Shown: positions 48,058 to 57,839, counted from the first letter of the stretch. The stretch is 64,000 nt of DNA from Butyricimonas paravirosa (GCF_032878955.1 NZ_CP043839.1:2542001-2606000), one strand, 5' to 3'. Notes: generated by a model from the sequence alone, not told the origin. Numbers and translations: made by a program.

Positions 48058-48573
48058 TTAATAATTAGAATATGAATAACGTCCTTTTCTCAAAGTCAAC
48101 TCTCCTAATTCAAAATCATTAGTTGGCACTAATTGAAAATTCAACGCAACACTTCCTTTAGTTTCCGCATCATACAGAATCACCACAGGTATATTCATAT
48201 AAACAGAATCCGCAGGAATAATCATATGTCTTTGAATTTCCGGATCATCAAAAGCGACATAATTCACCCCCGGAACTGCAGTAATATAATTACTATCCGC
48301 CTTATTAATGTATGGTTCAAAACGTACTATCCGATCTTTTTTGGCCGGCATCCCAACCGCTTGTAATCTAAACCAAGCCGTATCCCGCAAGCGATTTGAA
48401 TTCACATAAGGATAATTCAACGGAGCAGTTTTTCGATCGTTAGTATCTTTATTTATCAAATTACTATAATAAAATTGGATATAATCACCTTCCTCATAAA
48501 ACTCCGGTTTCTCATAATGACAAGAAGCTACTCCTAAACAAAATAGGAATACAATAATAAATAACCTTTTCAT
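48058..48573 (-). CDS. Short DUF4843-like lipoprotein
   Basis: The ATG at 48573 (MKRLFIIVFLFCLGVASC) gives a good lipoprotein signal and 171 residues; an upstream ATG at 48594 overlaps susD. YYEEGDYIQFYYS-like N-terminal part, DTAWFRLQAVGMPAKKDRIV, GVNYVAFDDPEIQRHMIIPADS and IPVVILYD match the first domain of the DUF4843 proteins of loci A and C. Compared with these (246 and 249 residues) it lacks the C-terminal block and ends LTLRKGRYSYSNY. I see no frameshift that would recover the missing part. Confidence 0.75.
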   Translation of the reverse strand: MKRLFIIVFLFCLGVASCHYEKPEFYEEGDYIQFYYSNLINKDTNDRKTAPLNYPYVNSNRLRDTAWFRLQAVGMPAKKDRIVRFEPYINKADSNYITAVPGVNYVAFDDPEIQRHMIIPADSVYMNIPVVILYDAETKGSVALNFQLVPTNDFELGELTLRKGRYSYSNY

Positions 48574-48586
48574 AACTTCTAATTTT

Positions 48587-50029
48587 TTATTCACCTAAAT
48601 ATTCTTTTTCCGGAATAGGCAATATATATTGCTCCTCGCTACACTCACTTATTCCAAAAATCATATTTCTTACATTTAACCGTTTATATGTAAAGAAATT
48701 CTGCCCCTCTCCTATTAACTCTCGAATCCATTCTTTATACACTCGCCCCTGACGATCTATTTCTGTTAAAGGTACATATTCAAGACCACGAGCTGTACAA
48801 AATTCTTTATAAACTTCATTCGCTTCCGTCAAAGGAGCCTTCTCCATAATCATCAAATACATTTCTGACAAACGAATAATTGGAAAATTTTGTGCAGCTT
48901 TTGTCCCAGTATAAAAACATCTGTATTTTCTTAAAACATATCCATAAATCATTAATCCAGTTCTCTCATAAGTCCACAACTTTTTATAACGGAAATCAGA
49001 CGTATTTCCATCAAATAAAGTCTGTACAAAAGTCGGATTGACATTTACAATCATCGCCCGTCCTGACTGCCAACCACCTTTACCATAATCATAAGTATCA
49101 CATTTGGTGCCACAAATATGTTCACTATAACAAGTTCCATCCACCCACGAATTATCCGGAAAATCATCAACCTCATTTGTTAAACGAAACTTTTTAGAAC
49201 CATCCGGGTTTGTCGCATCTTTCACTAGTCGAGCATACCTCAATGCTTCTTCAATATTCCCGTACCACAAATGAACCCTTGCCAGTAATCCTAACACACC
49301 ATAATAATTCATCCGGCTTTTCCGATAAGGCCACACACTACTGGTCGTTTCTGTATCTTCAAAAGACATTTTCAACACCACATCCGACTTTCCTAATAAT
49401 TCCTCAGCCCGTTTCAAGTCCTCGAATAATAATGTCATATATTTTTCATATGTAACATACTCATACCTATTAGCAGAATTTACGGTAACATAAGGCAAAT
49501 AAGTTCTGTTAACATCAACCTTTGAAGGAACGGGTCCCCACAAACGAATCAAATCAAAATGAGCCAATGCACGGAGAGCATGAGCTTCCCCCACCCCAAT
49601 ATTATAAACGTCATCAGAAATTTTTTTCTTATTCAATTCAACCCCTTGAATCAAATCATTCATGGTAACTACAATCTTATAAAAACCTTGGAAAGAACTA
49701 CTTAAAGAACTTTCCACCAAATCAGAATCGTAATCATGATTACTTAAATCATACTCTCGATTACCTTCACTTACAGTCCATGAACACGCTAATGATTCCG
49801 TCATACCTCCTCCTCCCATATAACCGGCCGGATTATATAATACCCCCCGCATATTCAGATATGTCCCATTTAACGCTTGTTTTATCCCGTCATTTGTAGC
49901 ATACAAGTCTTCTGCCAATATTGACGTCGCCGGTTGTACCGTCAACCAATCATTGCAAGCACTACATCCTAACAATAATGCTATACTCAAACTATATATT
50001 TTTTTTCTCATCTTTTTAATTTTATGCAT
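48587..50029 (-). CDS. SusD/RagB family nutrient-binding lipoprotein
   Basis: The ATG at 50029 overlaps the SusC stop (TAATG); four upstream codons are also open, and an ATG at 50011 is possible. The product has about 480 residues. The lipobox is LLLGCSAC, then NDWLTVQPATSILAEDLYATNDGIKQALNGTYLNM. Landmarks are GEAHALRALAHFDLIRLWGPVPS, IIRLSEMYLMIMEKAPL and a closing EQYILPIPEKEYLGE. It should pair with the SusC split by the island. Because that susC is broken upstream, expression of this gene may now depend on a promoter in or near the IS. Confidence 0.9.
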   Translation of the reverse strand: MHKIKKMRKKIYSLSIALLLGCSACNDWLTVQPATSILAEDLYATNDGIKQALNGTYLNMRGVLYNPAGYMGGGGMTESLACSWTVSEGNREYDLSNHDYDSDLVESSLSSSFQGFYKIVVTMNDLIQGVELNKKKISDDVYNIGVGEAHALRALAHFDLIRLWGPVPSKVDVNRTYLPYVTVNSANRYEYVTYEKYMTLLFEDLKRAEELLGKSDVVLKMSFEDTETTSSVWPYRKSRMNYYGVLGLLARVHLWYGNIEEALRYARLVKDATNPDGSKKFRLTNEVDDFPDNSWVDGTCYSEHICGTKCDTYDYGKGGWQSGRAMIVNVNPTFVQTLFDGNTSDFRYKKLWTYERTGLMIYGYVLRKYRCFYTGTKAAQNFPIIRLSEMYLMIMEKAPLTEANEVYKEFCTARGLEYVPLTEIDRQGRVYKEWIRELIGEGQNFFTYKRLNVRNMIFGISECSEEQYILPIPEKEYLGE

Positions 50030-53000
50030 TAGAATGAACAAGAAATTGAAAAATTCGGGTTAATTGAAAATGGATAATCTATTCCCCTCTCCCGCTTGAT
50101 TGTTGATAAATAAAATATATCACTTAAATAGGCACTCACCGACAAGGATTCCATCCCCAACTTTTGACACCATTTCCGAGGTATTAGATAAGAAACATTT
50201 ATATTTGTACAACTAAACACGTTATCCTTATGTACAAACATACTATTGGGATACGTATACTGTCTCGAAGCATCTGATGTAACTTGATAAAGTTTATATC
50301 GAGATACATCTCCCGGTTTCTCCCAACCTTGAGACAATGCTCGTTTATCCACATTATACAACAAACTCAAGTTCTCTCCCTTAGTCAATTCTGTAAAATT
50401 AACCTGATACCCTCCCCACTTCACGCCAAATCCGACATTAAGCGAGAGACCCTTATAAGAAAATGAAGTACTGATATTCCCATTAAGTTTAGGTTGACGG
50501 TCTCCCAACCAAACAAGATCTTCTGAACTTTGTCTGAAAGTTATATTATTGTTCTTATCCAAAAACATTCGATAACCTGTTGACGGATCGACTCCAACAG
50601 AACGTAATCCGTAAATGGCATCCATAGAATGTCCTTCAATGTAACGATAATATTCACTTGCCCCACTCATGGTTTTCGAACTATATTTAACCTTCTCTTT
50701 AAAACCTTCCGATAATTGGACGATCGTGTTTACCTGGCGATTAAATCGTCCCGTAATACTCCAGTTTATATTTTTCACGGTATTACGAATAGGATAAAGC
50801 GTAACATTAAACTCGTATCCTTCATTCCGTATCTTCCCGATATTCCCTTTAAAATTCTCAAATCCATGAGAAATCGGTAAGAATATATCTTGCACGGCGT
50901 TATCCGTCAACTTATTATAATAATTAAACTGGAATGCAATGCGATTACTAAAGAAACCCATATCAAAACCGACATTGTGCTGATACGTATTCTGCCATTG
51001 TAAATATGGGTTAGCAAACCGTTCCATCTCAACCCCTACACCGGATAAATAAGTTTCGTTCACATTTTGCCTATACACCGTCATAGCATCTGCCGGACTA
51101 AATCCCATATTTCCAGATACGCCATAAGAGTAACGTACTCTCAAGTCACTAATCCACCCCACGTTTTCCTTGATAAAACGCTCATTATATATGTTCCATC
51201 CTCCCCCGAATGACCAAAAAGATCCCCAACGACTTTCCGACCCAAAAGATGAAGAACCATCCGTACTATACGAAATATCTAAAAAGTAACGCATATCATA
51301 ATAATAATTCACGGAACCACGTAAAGATATTCTACGCATGGTAGTCTCTTCACCACTTGTACCCCAAGCATCCGGATATCCTAAAGACATTCCTATATTA
51401 TCTATTTTATCCGTAAGAAATCCTGTGGCAGCCCAGCTTACTTCATCTTCTAAATCTTCCTGCATCTCTCCATTCAGATTTACGGTCAACATATGTTTTT
51501 CGTTGAAGGTGTTTGTATAATTCACTGTTAAAGCTGTTTGCCATACATCCGCAGTCTTATCTCTTCGATCATAACGTCCTTTCTGCTTTAATTCTTTATC
51601 TGCATACCATTTATGCGAAGGAGGTATAAAACTATCTTTACGAGAAATTTTCCTACTTAATCCCACGGAACCAACCACTTGAAAACCCGGACAAATCGTG
51701 TAACGAATCGAGGTATTACTCCGTAAAGAAGTATACTTGGAATCATTCCAACATCCAACCCTCCAATCATACAAAGGGTTATCTATAGGATCTTGATTTA
51801 ACGGATGATAATAATAAGTTACAGGATCACCATTTTCATCGTAAGGGTTCCAATACCGATTCATTTGCACATAATCCGAAAAATTACCATAAACACTATT
51901 TTTAGATGTATTCACTCCAAGAGAAAACGATTGCATCACCATCCATTTTTCTGTCATATAATCCACCTCTAACGTTCCATTGACATTATTACGGTCAGAT
52001 CCTTTCATAACCCCCACGGTTGAATCGTATGACAAATCAAAACGAAAACGCCAATCATCCGCCCCCCCCATAAAATTCAAACGATGAGTTTGCCCTATTC
52101 CCGTACGAACTGGTACCGACATCCAATCATAATTTTCCCCCTTGTCAACAGCATTTTTTAATTCTTGATAGGTATCTTCATATAAATCCCATACCCCATT
52201 CTTATGCTCAAATTCCAGTTTTTCTGCAGCCGTTGCTAAATTATAAGAACTCAAATCCGGACTCTCTATTTTTATTTGCCCATTATAAGAAATTCGCAAT
52301 TTACCAGCTGCTGGACGAGTTGTCGTAATCACCACCACACCATTAGCACCCCTAGATCCATATAAAGATGTTGCACTTGCATCCTTCAAAATCGTGATAT
52401 TTTCTACTTCATTCTCGTTCAAATCCATCACGCGTTCCAAATCGACCTCAAACCCATCCATTATAAACAACGGGTAATTCAATGTAGCCCGATTAGCATT
52501 CTGCAAATCTTCCACACTTGATAAGGTTGAAGCCCCACGCAACTGAATTTCAGGTAAATGATTCGGATCAGAGCCAGCATCATTATTTTGAATAATTCGA
52601 AAACTAGGATCAATGTTTGACAATGTCTGCAAAAGATTACGAGAATATTTTGCTTTTATTTCTTCTTTTGAAACAGCAGTTACCGCTCCCGTGAAACTCT
52701 CTTTCGGTTTATTAAAAATACCTGTCACCACCACCTCGTCTACCGTCTGTAAGTCTTCCTCCAACACGATCGCAAGAGACTTGTTATCATTTTTCACCGG
52801 AACCTCTTGCCGTTTATACCCTACGAAAGAAAAAATCAACATCAAATTATCCCGTTTAGGCAAATCAATATCAAATTCCCCTTTTACATTAGTTACAAAT
52901 CCTAAAGTTGTTCCTTTTACCCGAATAGTCACCCCAGGAAGTAATTCTCCCTTCTTATCCTTCACAATTCCTTTCACCGTAAATTTAGAAAGCGTATCGA

Positions 53001-53297
53001 CACTCGCTACCACAACATGCTGAATAACAATTGTATTATCAACTAATCTATAAGTGAGCCTAGTACCTTTTAAACACGCATCTAACACAACTTTAATATC
53101 AACATCTGTATATGCTAGATTCAAATTTCGAATACCAGCAACCTGATTATCACGAAATAAGAACGTGTAATCAGTCGTCCTTTCCAAAACTTTTACAACC
53201 TCTTCAAATGAAGCATTCTCCAAATGAAGGGAGACCCTTGCCTCTTGACTATACACACCTGCCGATAGCTGCAACGTTGATACGAATAAAAGCAATA
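50029..53297 (-). pseudogene. SusC/RagA transporter, main part, cut off from its start by the resistance island
   Basis: This is the large 3' part of a susC gene (about 1086 codons). It has VYSQEARVSLHLENASFEEVVKVLERTTDYTFLF (STN), a carboxypeptidase-like domain, TVDEVVVTGIFNKPKESFTG, the plug and the barrel, ending SINPNFSISCSF. There is no ATG: reading begins inside the signal peptide at the 8-bp repeat next to the IS. The missing 28 codons stand at 62728-62811 on the far side of the island, and joining the two through one copy of the repeat gives an uninterrupted 1114-residue protein. A TTG at 53295 could start translation, but the product would lack a full signal peptide. Confidence 0.9.
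53290..53297. repeat. Target-site duplication, left copy (AAGCAATA)
   Basis: AAGCAATA lies directly outside the left IS copy and again directly outside the right IS copy (62728-62735). Eight bases is the usual duplication length of the IS1595 family. It marks the insertion point inside susC. Confidence 0.9.
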
Positions 53298-53298
53298 T

Positions 53299-54279
53299 CT
53301 GATTATCCGTTTATGCACCTGTTATATTCGCAATTACTAGTCTGTCAAAGAGTTTGTCTCCAAAATACCGTCTGTTTAATTTGTAAATAAACTCGTTGAG
53401 ATACAACTGTAAGTATTTCCTTTTGATTTTATGGTAGTTGCCCAGCAATGTCCGTTTTGCATTACTGATTGCGATATGCACCCATTTGAGTGTTTCCTTG
53501 GTGGTTTTGGCGTCTGATTTCTCGGTGACGTGCAATTCCACCAGATCGGAGATGTCAACGTAAGAAGTGCTTTTGTCCGAAAATACGATGGCATCATCCT
53601 CCATGCAGTCCCTGACCACGCCGTTGATTCCTTCACTTTGATGGCTATCCAGTACCCTGGCCTTGAAATAACGCACATGCTTCTCCTTTTTGCCCGTTTC
53701 GATATCTTCCAACGGGGTGCTTTCGGCCATCACCGCAACGTTCTGCTTTCCCTCGGCTCCCCGGCCACGTGTACCCTTGCCTCGCTCGATTTCCTTACTG
53801 GCCACCGAAAAGTAACCCTCATCCAGTTCTATCATCCCTTCCAGTGTATACCTTGCATCCCGGTTGCCCATCGCCCTGCGGAGTTTGTGTACCATCGCCC
53901 ATACCGGTTCGTAACGCTTCAATCCTAATTGCTTCTGGAGTTCGTTGGTGGAGAATCCCTTTTTTGTGCAACTCATCAGGAACATCGTTTTGTACCACAC
54001 CAGAAACGGCAGCTTGGAGCTCTCCATGATCGTACCGCTGCGCAACGAGGTGCGGAAACGGCAACCTTTGCATTCATAACTCCATTTACCCTGTAACCAA
54101 TAATGGGAAGTGCCCCCGCATCGCTTGCAGACAACCCCTTCCTTATCACGCTGCTCCTTGAAATGCAAACGACAATCTTCCTCCGAACCGAAATGAGCCG
54201 TAAAACTGAATATGTTCATAATCCCTGCTTTTTGAGCGCTAATATACTAAAAATATTAGGTGTGTTTGCGGAGAATCAG
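53299..54279 (-). mobile_element. IS1595-family (ISXO2-like) insertion sequence, left copy
   Basis: This 981-bp element has imperfect terminal repeats CTGATTATCCGTTTATGCAC and, from the other end, CTGATTCTCCGCAAACACAC. It carries one transposase gene on the reverse strand. It is identical to the right copy except for one base seen (A at 54029, T at the matching 62477). Left flank is the susC repeat; right flank is the exonuclease gene. Confidence 0.92.
53311..54219 (-). CDS. IS1595-family transposase with N-terminal zinc ribbon
   Basis: The product is 302 residues. The zinc ribbon is CKRCG...CKGCRFRTS (about residues 31-56). A helical region follows with WYKTMFLMSCTKKGFSTNELQKQLGLKRYEPVWAMVHKLRRAM. 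The DDE-type domain has IELDEGYF, VFSDKSTSY and the closing VHIAISNAKRTLLGNYHKIKRKYLQLYLNEFIYKLNRR, all typical of ISXO2-like enzymes. This copy has Ile in SGTIMESS where the right copy has Asn. The length is full for the family, so it is presumably active. Confidence 0.93.
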   Translation of the reverse strand: MNIFSFTAHFGSEEDCRLHFKEQRDKEGVVCKRCGGTSHYWLQGKWSYECKGCRFRTSLRSGTIMESSKLPFLVWYKTMFLMSCTKKGFSTNELQKQLGLKRYEPVWAMVHKLRRAMGNRDARYTLEGMIELDEGYFSVASKEIERGKGTRGRGAEGKQNVAVMAESTPLEDIETGKKEKHVRYFKARVLDSHQSEGINGVVRDCMEDDAIVFSDKSTSYVDISDLVELHVTEKSDAKTTKETLKWVHIAISNAKRTLLGNYHKIKRKYLQLYLNEFIYKLNRRYFGDKLFDRLVIANITGA

Positions 54280-54289
54280 ATAGATTTTT
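54280..54289. repeat. Inner junction repeat ATAGATTTTT, left copy
   Basis: ATAGATTTTT follows the left IS and also precedes the right IS (61737-61746). It is the target duplication made when the IS first entered the exonuclease-BRCT gene on the donor; the exact 8 bp within the 10 cannot be fixed because of the T run. Confidence 0.85.
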
Positions 54290-54838
54290 CAAAACACTCA
54301 AGTCCATACTCGCATTATGAAAAATTAATAAATTAGATGAAAGATATTTAGAAAGTTCGTCTTCCCATAATTCTTGAAAATTAAGGGAAAATTCTACATC
54401 TTCATATGAAATTCCGTGTATTGAAGTATGAGTTTTTAAAAACTTTTCTGATTTTGGTGGATTTATATAGTGTTTTGTCGAATAAACTATTGTGTCATTT
54501 TTCACGAAGCATAATCCGATTGCACAAGCACTTAATCTACTGTTATTTGCTGTCTCAAAGTCAATAGCAATAAAATCAAATTTATTTTCAAAGTACTCAG
54601 GGAATGTATGAGGATTTTTAAATTGATTGAATTTCAATTTTTGCAAAATCGCTTGTTCGTATTGAGGTTTTACTTTATAACCAACTTGTTTTGCTTTTTT
54701 TAGCCAAGGTTCAAGAATATAGTTTGGTGTATTTTCGATAAAATTATAGAATAGAAATTCATTGTTTGTTTCAGGATTTATTCCCGAAACTTCCATTTCA
54801 ATTTGATTTTTTGGTTTAGGTTTAAAAAAGTTAAACAT
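54280..54838 (-). pseudogene. 5' part of an exonuclease-BRCT gene (split by the IS)
   Basis: The ATG at 54838 (MFNFFKPKPKNQIEMEVSG) opens a protein with a DnaQ-like 3'-5' exonuclease domain. DFIAIDFETANNSRLSACAIG is exonuclease motif I, and LIFHNASMDLSVLKNL is motif II. It then runs into the IS. The matching 3' part is at 61144-61746. Closing the interior through one copy of the shared 10 bp gives SVLKNLYEHYNLKPYV and a 383-residue protein with motif III (HHDPEFDAK) and a C-terminal BRCT domain. The gene is the sixth cassette of the circle. It is a housekeeping-like passenger, not a known resistance gene. Confidence 0.88.
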
Positions 54839-54878
54839 AGTTCATTTTGTATAATTCAGACGAGTTTTGGTGTAATAT

Positions 54879-55017
54879 GGCATATAACGTTTGGCAAATT
54901 GGCGATGGAGCCGACTTTTAGCACAAATGTTGAATAGAATTACTAATCTTCAACATTGCACAAAAGTTCAATAGAAGTACTTCACCGGCTCTATTGCCAA
55001 TTTGTTTGTTATGTGCC
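54879..55017. repeat. attC-like recombination site 1 (exo-BRCT / tet(X) boundary)
   Basis: This 139-bp imperfect palindrome has left core GGCATATAAC and right core GTTATGTGCC. The inner arms CAAATTGGCGATGGAGCCGA and TCGGCTCTATTGCCAATTTG (in the form CCGGCTC...) pair with two G-A type mismatches. The core-to-arm spacer is 6 nt on the left and 3 nt on the right. The central part contains TTTTAGCAC, a word also seen in other sites. Confidence 0.75.
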
Positions 55018-55030
55018 GTTTTATTCCATT

Positions 55031-56197
55031 TTATACATTTAACAATTGCTGAAACGTAAAGTCGGGTTTAAACATTTCAATTTCGTTTTGAGTTGATTCT
55101 TCTTGTGCTTCTTTGCCATAGATAAACATTTGCTGTTCATAATTTTTAACAGCCTCTTCAATGCTATTAAATTTTCCATCGGCTAGATTATCAGACAATA
55201 TCAAGGCATCCACCAACCCACTATTTACTCCCTGCCCTGCAAAAGGCGGCATCAAATGTGCGGCATCCCCAATCATTGTTATGGGTAATGGGCGCTTGCT
55301 TTTCCAAGGCTTTTCTAAAGGAAATATCCGTGTAGCCAATCCTACAAATGACAACGTCGTATGAATCAATTCTTTGTAGCGTTCGTCCCAATCGGAAAAT
55401 TCTTTCAGAAGAAAATCAACGACACTATTTCTGTTTTGAAAATCTACCTGCGTTTGGTTTTTCCATTCATCAGGTGTTTTAAAACTTATTCCAAAATGCA
55501 ATGCACCATTATTATTGGGGTTAGCAAATAATAAATTACCTTGGTGAGATGCCATTAGCCGGTTTCCATTGCATAGCTGAAAAAATCCAGGACAGTTTAT
55601 CTCTGGTTGATGAATATCGGCTTGTATATTGAAAGTACCTGTTTCTTCAACTTCCGTGTCGGTAACAAATTTTCTTACCTTGGACATCCCGCCATTGGCA
55701 AGAATAACCAAATCTGCTGTTTCACTCGGTTTATTCTCAAAAGTTAGTGTCCACTTCTTCTTACCAGGTTCAAGCATAACAAGTTTTCTATCCCAAATAA
55801 CCGTGTCGTTTTCTAAACTATTCAACAAGATAGCCCTTAAGTCATTTCTGTTTATTTCAGGATTGTCAAATCGATTTTCGGGCTTTACATTTTTTGTGGA
55901 TAAAATATTGCCTTTTTCATCAGCAATATTTACACCCATTGGTAAGGCTAAGTCATAATAAGTTTGTAACAATCCCGCTTTTTTCATTGCTTCCTGACCT
56001 GAACCTTTGTGTAGGTCAAGGGTTCCACCAAAAATTCTTGCCTCTCGGTCGTTGTCTCTTTCGTAAACTGAAACGTCTATGCCGTTTTGCTGTAATAATT
56101 TTGCCATAGTCAGTCCAACGGGTCCACCACCAATTATTGCAACGTTCTTATCACTAAGTAAATTCATTTGTTTGTCTGTATCTATTCGCATTGTCAT
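55031..56197 (-). CDS. tet(X): Tet(X) flavin-dependent tetracycline monooxygenase
   Basis: The product is 388 residues, the full Tet(X) length, and the sequence is recognisable throughout (MTMRIDTDKQMNLLSDKNVA start). The FAD site is IIGGGPVGLTMAKLLQQNG (about 21-39) with the acidic end YERDNDREARIFGG. The second FAD motif is MIGDAAHLMPPFAGQGVNSG (about 307-326). The enzyme hydroxylates tetracyclines with NADPH and O2 in the cytoplasm, which inactivates them; it needs oxygen and so is of little direct use to a strict anaerobe. The gene fills a cassette of 1,388 bp and is read against the polarity that I assign to the attC-like sites on the plus strand. Confidence 0.97.
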   Translation of the reverse strand: MTMRIDTDKQMNLLSDKNVAIIGGGPVGLTMAKLLQQNGIDVSVYERDNDREARIFGGTLDLHKGSGQEAMKKAGLLQTYYDLALPMGVNIADEKGNILSTKNVKPENRFDNPEINRNDLRAILLNSLENDTVIWDRKLVMLEPGKKKWTLTFENKPSETADLVILANGGMSKVRKFVTDTEVEETGTFNIQADIHQPEINCPGFFQLCNGNRLMASHQGNLLFANPNNNGALHFGISFKTPDEWKNQTQVDFQNRNSVVDFLLKEFSDWDERYKELIHTTLSFVGLATRIFPLEKPWKSKRPLPITMIGDAAHLMPPFAGQGVNSGLVDALILSDNLADGKFNSIEEAVKNYEQQMFIYGKEAQEESTQNEIEMFKPDFTFQQLLNV

Positions 56198-56205
56198 TCA
56201 AAAAT

Positions 56206-56405
56206 GGCACATAACGGGAAACGCATTGGCGAAGTGGCGGATAAATTGGACAAAAAGTTCAATTTAGCGAGAACGTAGCCGATGTGTTTCCACAGAGCTA
56301 ACTTACAAATAAAAAGCGAATGTGGAACACATTCGGCGGAATAAAATGCAGAAACTTTCAATTTAGCACTTAACCTGCCATTTTGCCAATGCGATGTTAT
56401 GTGAA
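56206..56405. repeat. attC-like recombination site 2 (tet(X) / ere boundary)
   Basis: This is the 200-bp form. Left core GGCACATAAC is the exact complement of site 1's right core GTTATGTGCC, enclosing tet(X). Right core is GTTATGTGAA. Arms CGCATTGGCGAAGTGGCGG and CCTGCCATTTTGCCAATGCG pair. An inner stem CCGATGTGTTTCCACA / TGTGGAACACATTCGG is absent from the 138-bp sites. Spacers are 6 and 2 nt. It is closely similar to site 6. Confidence 0.75.
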
Positions 56406-56416
56406 GGAATTTTTAG

Positions 56417-56424
56417 TATCTTTG
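56417..56424 (+). promoter_or_regulatory. -7 box TATCTTTG of the ere gene
   Basis: TATCTTTG matches the Bacteroidetes TAnnTTTG box exactly, just inside the cassette after site 2. It predicts a transcript starting near 56431 with a leader of about 125 nt before the ere ATG. A -33 element is not clear. Confidence 0.6.
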
Positions 56425-56445
56425 TATTCAAATAATTCACATTTT

Positions 56446-56469
56446 ATGTATTTCAGCAAGCCTTGGTAA
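56446..56469 (+). CDS. Seven-codon leader peptide MYFSKPW upstream of ere
   Basis: ATG TAT TTC AGC AAG CCT TGG TAA lies 22 bp after the -7 box, at the start of the leader. Its stop codon overlaps the first arm of a stem that can sequester the region before ere (56468-56480 with 56527-56539). Short leader peptides of this type control many macrolide-resistance genes by drug-induced ribosome stalling. That this one does so is inference. Confidence 0.5.
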   Translation: MYFSKPW

Positions 56470-56539
56470 TTAAAAATTAAAGTAAATTATTAAATCGTCT
56501 TTTTGAGACGGTTGCTATTTGGTACGTTAATTTTTAATT
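56468..56539 (+). promoter_or_regulatory. Leader RNA structure before ere
   Basis: AATTAAAAATTAA (56468-56480) and TTAATTTTTAATT (56527-56539) are perfect 13-bp complements. Between them AATCGTCT (56493-56500) pairs with AGACGGTT (56506-56513). The outer stem ends 15 bases before the ere ATG and could hide the initiation region unless a ribosome stalled on the leader peptide opens it. Confidence 0.5.
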
Positions 56540-56554
56540 TAAAATAAGGTAATA

Positions 56555-57781
56555 ATGAAAAATATAAAACCCTTAACTTTTCCGTTTAATTCGGAAAATA
56601 ATACATCCATAAAACAAAGTCTTTTTCGATTTCGAGAATATTTTGATTCTTCTACAATTGTTGGTTTAGGCGAAAACGCACATTTCATAAAAGAGTTTTT
56701 TACATTCAGGCATCAAGTTATTGAGTTTTTAGTAACTGAATGTGATTTTGACACCTTGGCATTTGAGTTTGGTTTTTCTGAAGGATTAGAAGTTGATAAG
56801 TGGATAAAATCACAAATTCCATTCGACGATTTGGATAAGTTACTGTCACACTTTTATTATCCAAATGAGTTTAAAGATACTTTGCTATGGCTTCGTCGGT
56901 ATAATCAAGACAATAATAATCAAATTACCTTTTTAGGTGTGGATATTCCTAAAAATGGAGGTTCTTATTTTCCAAACTTTCGTATTGTATCTGATTATTT
57001 GCAAAGACTTTCAATCGTTTCTTCTGATGTCTTACAGAAGATTTTAAATCTTGCTGAGAAATTTGATTTCTATTCGACTTCTCAGCTTGCGTTAAATTTA
57101 TCGCTTTTTGATGAAGCTGAACATAATGAATTAAAAGCATTGCTATTAAAAGTTTACATTCGTTTGATTACTCTTCAACCAAAATTAGAAAGTTTAGAAT
57201 TTCAATCGATAGTTCATCAAGTTAAAGGCTTGATTTATATGAATTATAATGCTGATGCTATGGAAAGTTTCATTACTGAAAGGGGAATTGAAGGAGATAT
57301 GGGAGCAAAAGACCAGTATATGGCAGAAAGCATTGATTGGTTTTTGAAAAATTCACTTGGTAAAAAGATTATTTTGGTTGCCCACAATGCTCACATTCAA
57401 AAAACTCCGGTAGATTTTGATGGATTTATTAGTTGTTATCCAATGGGGCAAAGACTTTCGATGACTTTTGGAGAAAAATATAAAGCATTTGCAATAACTA
57501 ATCTACGTGGAGAAACTGCGGCATTGTATCCTGATAATGATTATCAATTTGGCTTTAGGGTTGATAAATTTCCACTTGATTTTCCAGAGTCGGATTCTGT
57601 TGAATTTATTATGCAAGAATTTGGAGGAAAAGAATGCTGTTTACTAATGAACAGAAGTACGGAATTAAAAAATTGTAATAAGATTCGATTTGATTCGATG
57701 TGCCTAAAAACTGAAATAGAAGAAGCTTTTGACGGAATTTTTCTAATAGAAAAATCAACTGTTTCAGAAGTAGTGGATTGA
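56555..57781 (+). CDS. ere: Erythromycin esterase family protein (Ere-type, possibly Ere(D))
   Basis: This 408-residue cytoplasmic protein hydrolyses the lactone ring of 14-membered macrolides if it acts like other Ere enzymes. The family signature is VGLGENAHFIKEFFTFRHQVIEFL; His43 corresponds to the catalytic His of EreA/EreB. Further landmarks are TLAFEFGFSEGLEVDKWI, FLGVDIPKNGG and KKIILVAHNAHIQKTP. Size and context (with aadS, tet(X), erm(F) and OXA-347) resemble the Ere(D) reported from Bacteroidetes, which I cannot confirm without comparison. It has its own -7 box, a leader peptide and a terminator within a 1,572-bp cassette. Confidence 0.88.
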   Translation: MKNIKPLTFPFNSENNTSIKQSLFRFREYFDSSTIVGLGENAHFIKEFFTFRHQVIEFLVTECDFDTLAFEFGFSEGLEVDKWIKSQIPFDDLDKLLSHFYYPNEFKDTLLWLRRYNQDNNNQITFLGVDIPKNGGSYFPNFRIVSDYLQRLSIVSSDVLQKILNLAEKFDFYSTSQLALNLSLFDEAEHNELKALLLKVYIRLITLQPKLESLEFQSIVHQVKGLIYMNYNADAMESFITERGIEGDMGAKDQYMAESIDWFLKNSLGKKIILVAHNAHIQKTPVDFDGFISCYPMGQRLSMTFGEKYKAFAITNLRGETAALYPDNDYQFGFRVDKFPLDFPESDSVEFIMQEFGGKECCLLMNRSTELKNCNKIRFDSMCLKTEIEEAFDGIFLIEKSTVSEVVD

Positions 57782-57802
57782 GAATTTATAAATTTAATTT
57801 CG

Positions 57803-57834
57803 AAACGGCACTTTCTTTTTGGAGGTGCCGTTTT
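57803..57834 (+). terminator. Intrinsic terminator of ere
   Basis: AAACGGCAC / GTGCCGTTT form the stem and TTTTATT follows, 21 bp after the ere stop. It lies just before attC-like site 3. Confidence 0.8.
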
Positions 57835-57839
57835 ATTCT

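Noticed and set aside
50029..53295. A functional susC starting at TTG 53295
   Set aside because: The TTG lies within the repeat at the IS border and the signal peptide would be incomplete; the real start is at 62811.
53530..53928. Rightward frames opposite the transposase genes (also at 61978-62376)
   Set aside because: They are open only because of the codon composition of the transposase on the other strand, and have no domain or start context of their own.
54239..54838. A complete 199-residue exonuclease gene
   Set aside because: Its last codons are read from the IS end (after SVLKNL). The natural continuation is at 61746 downward.
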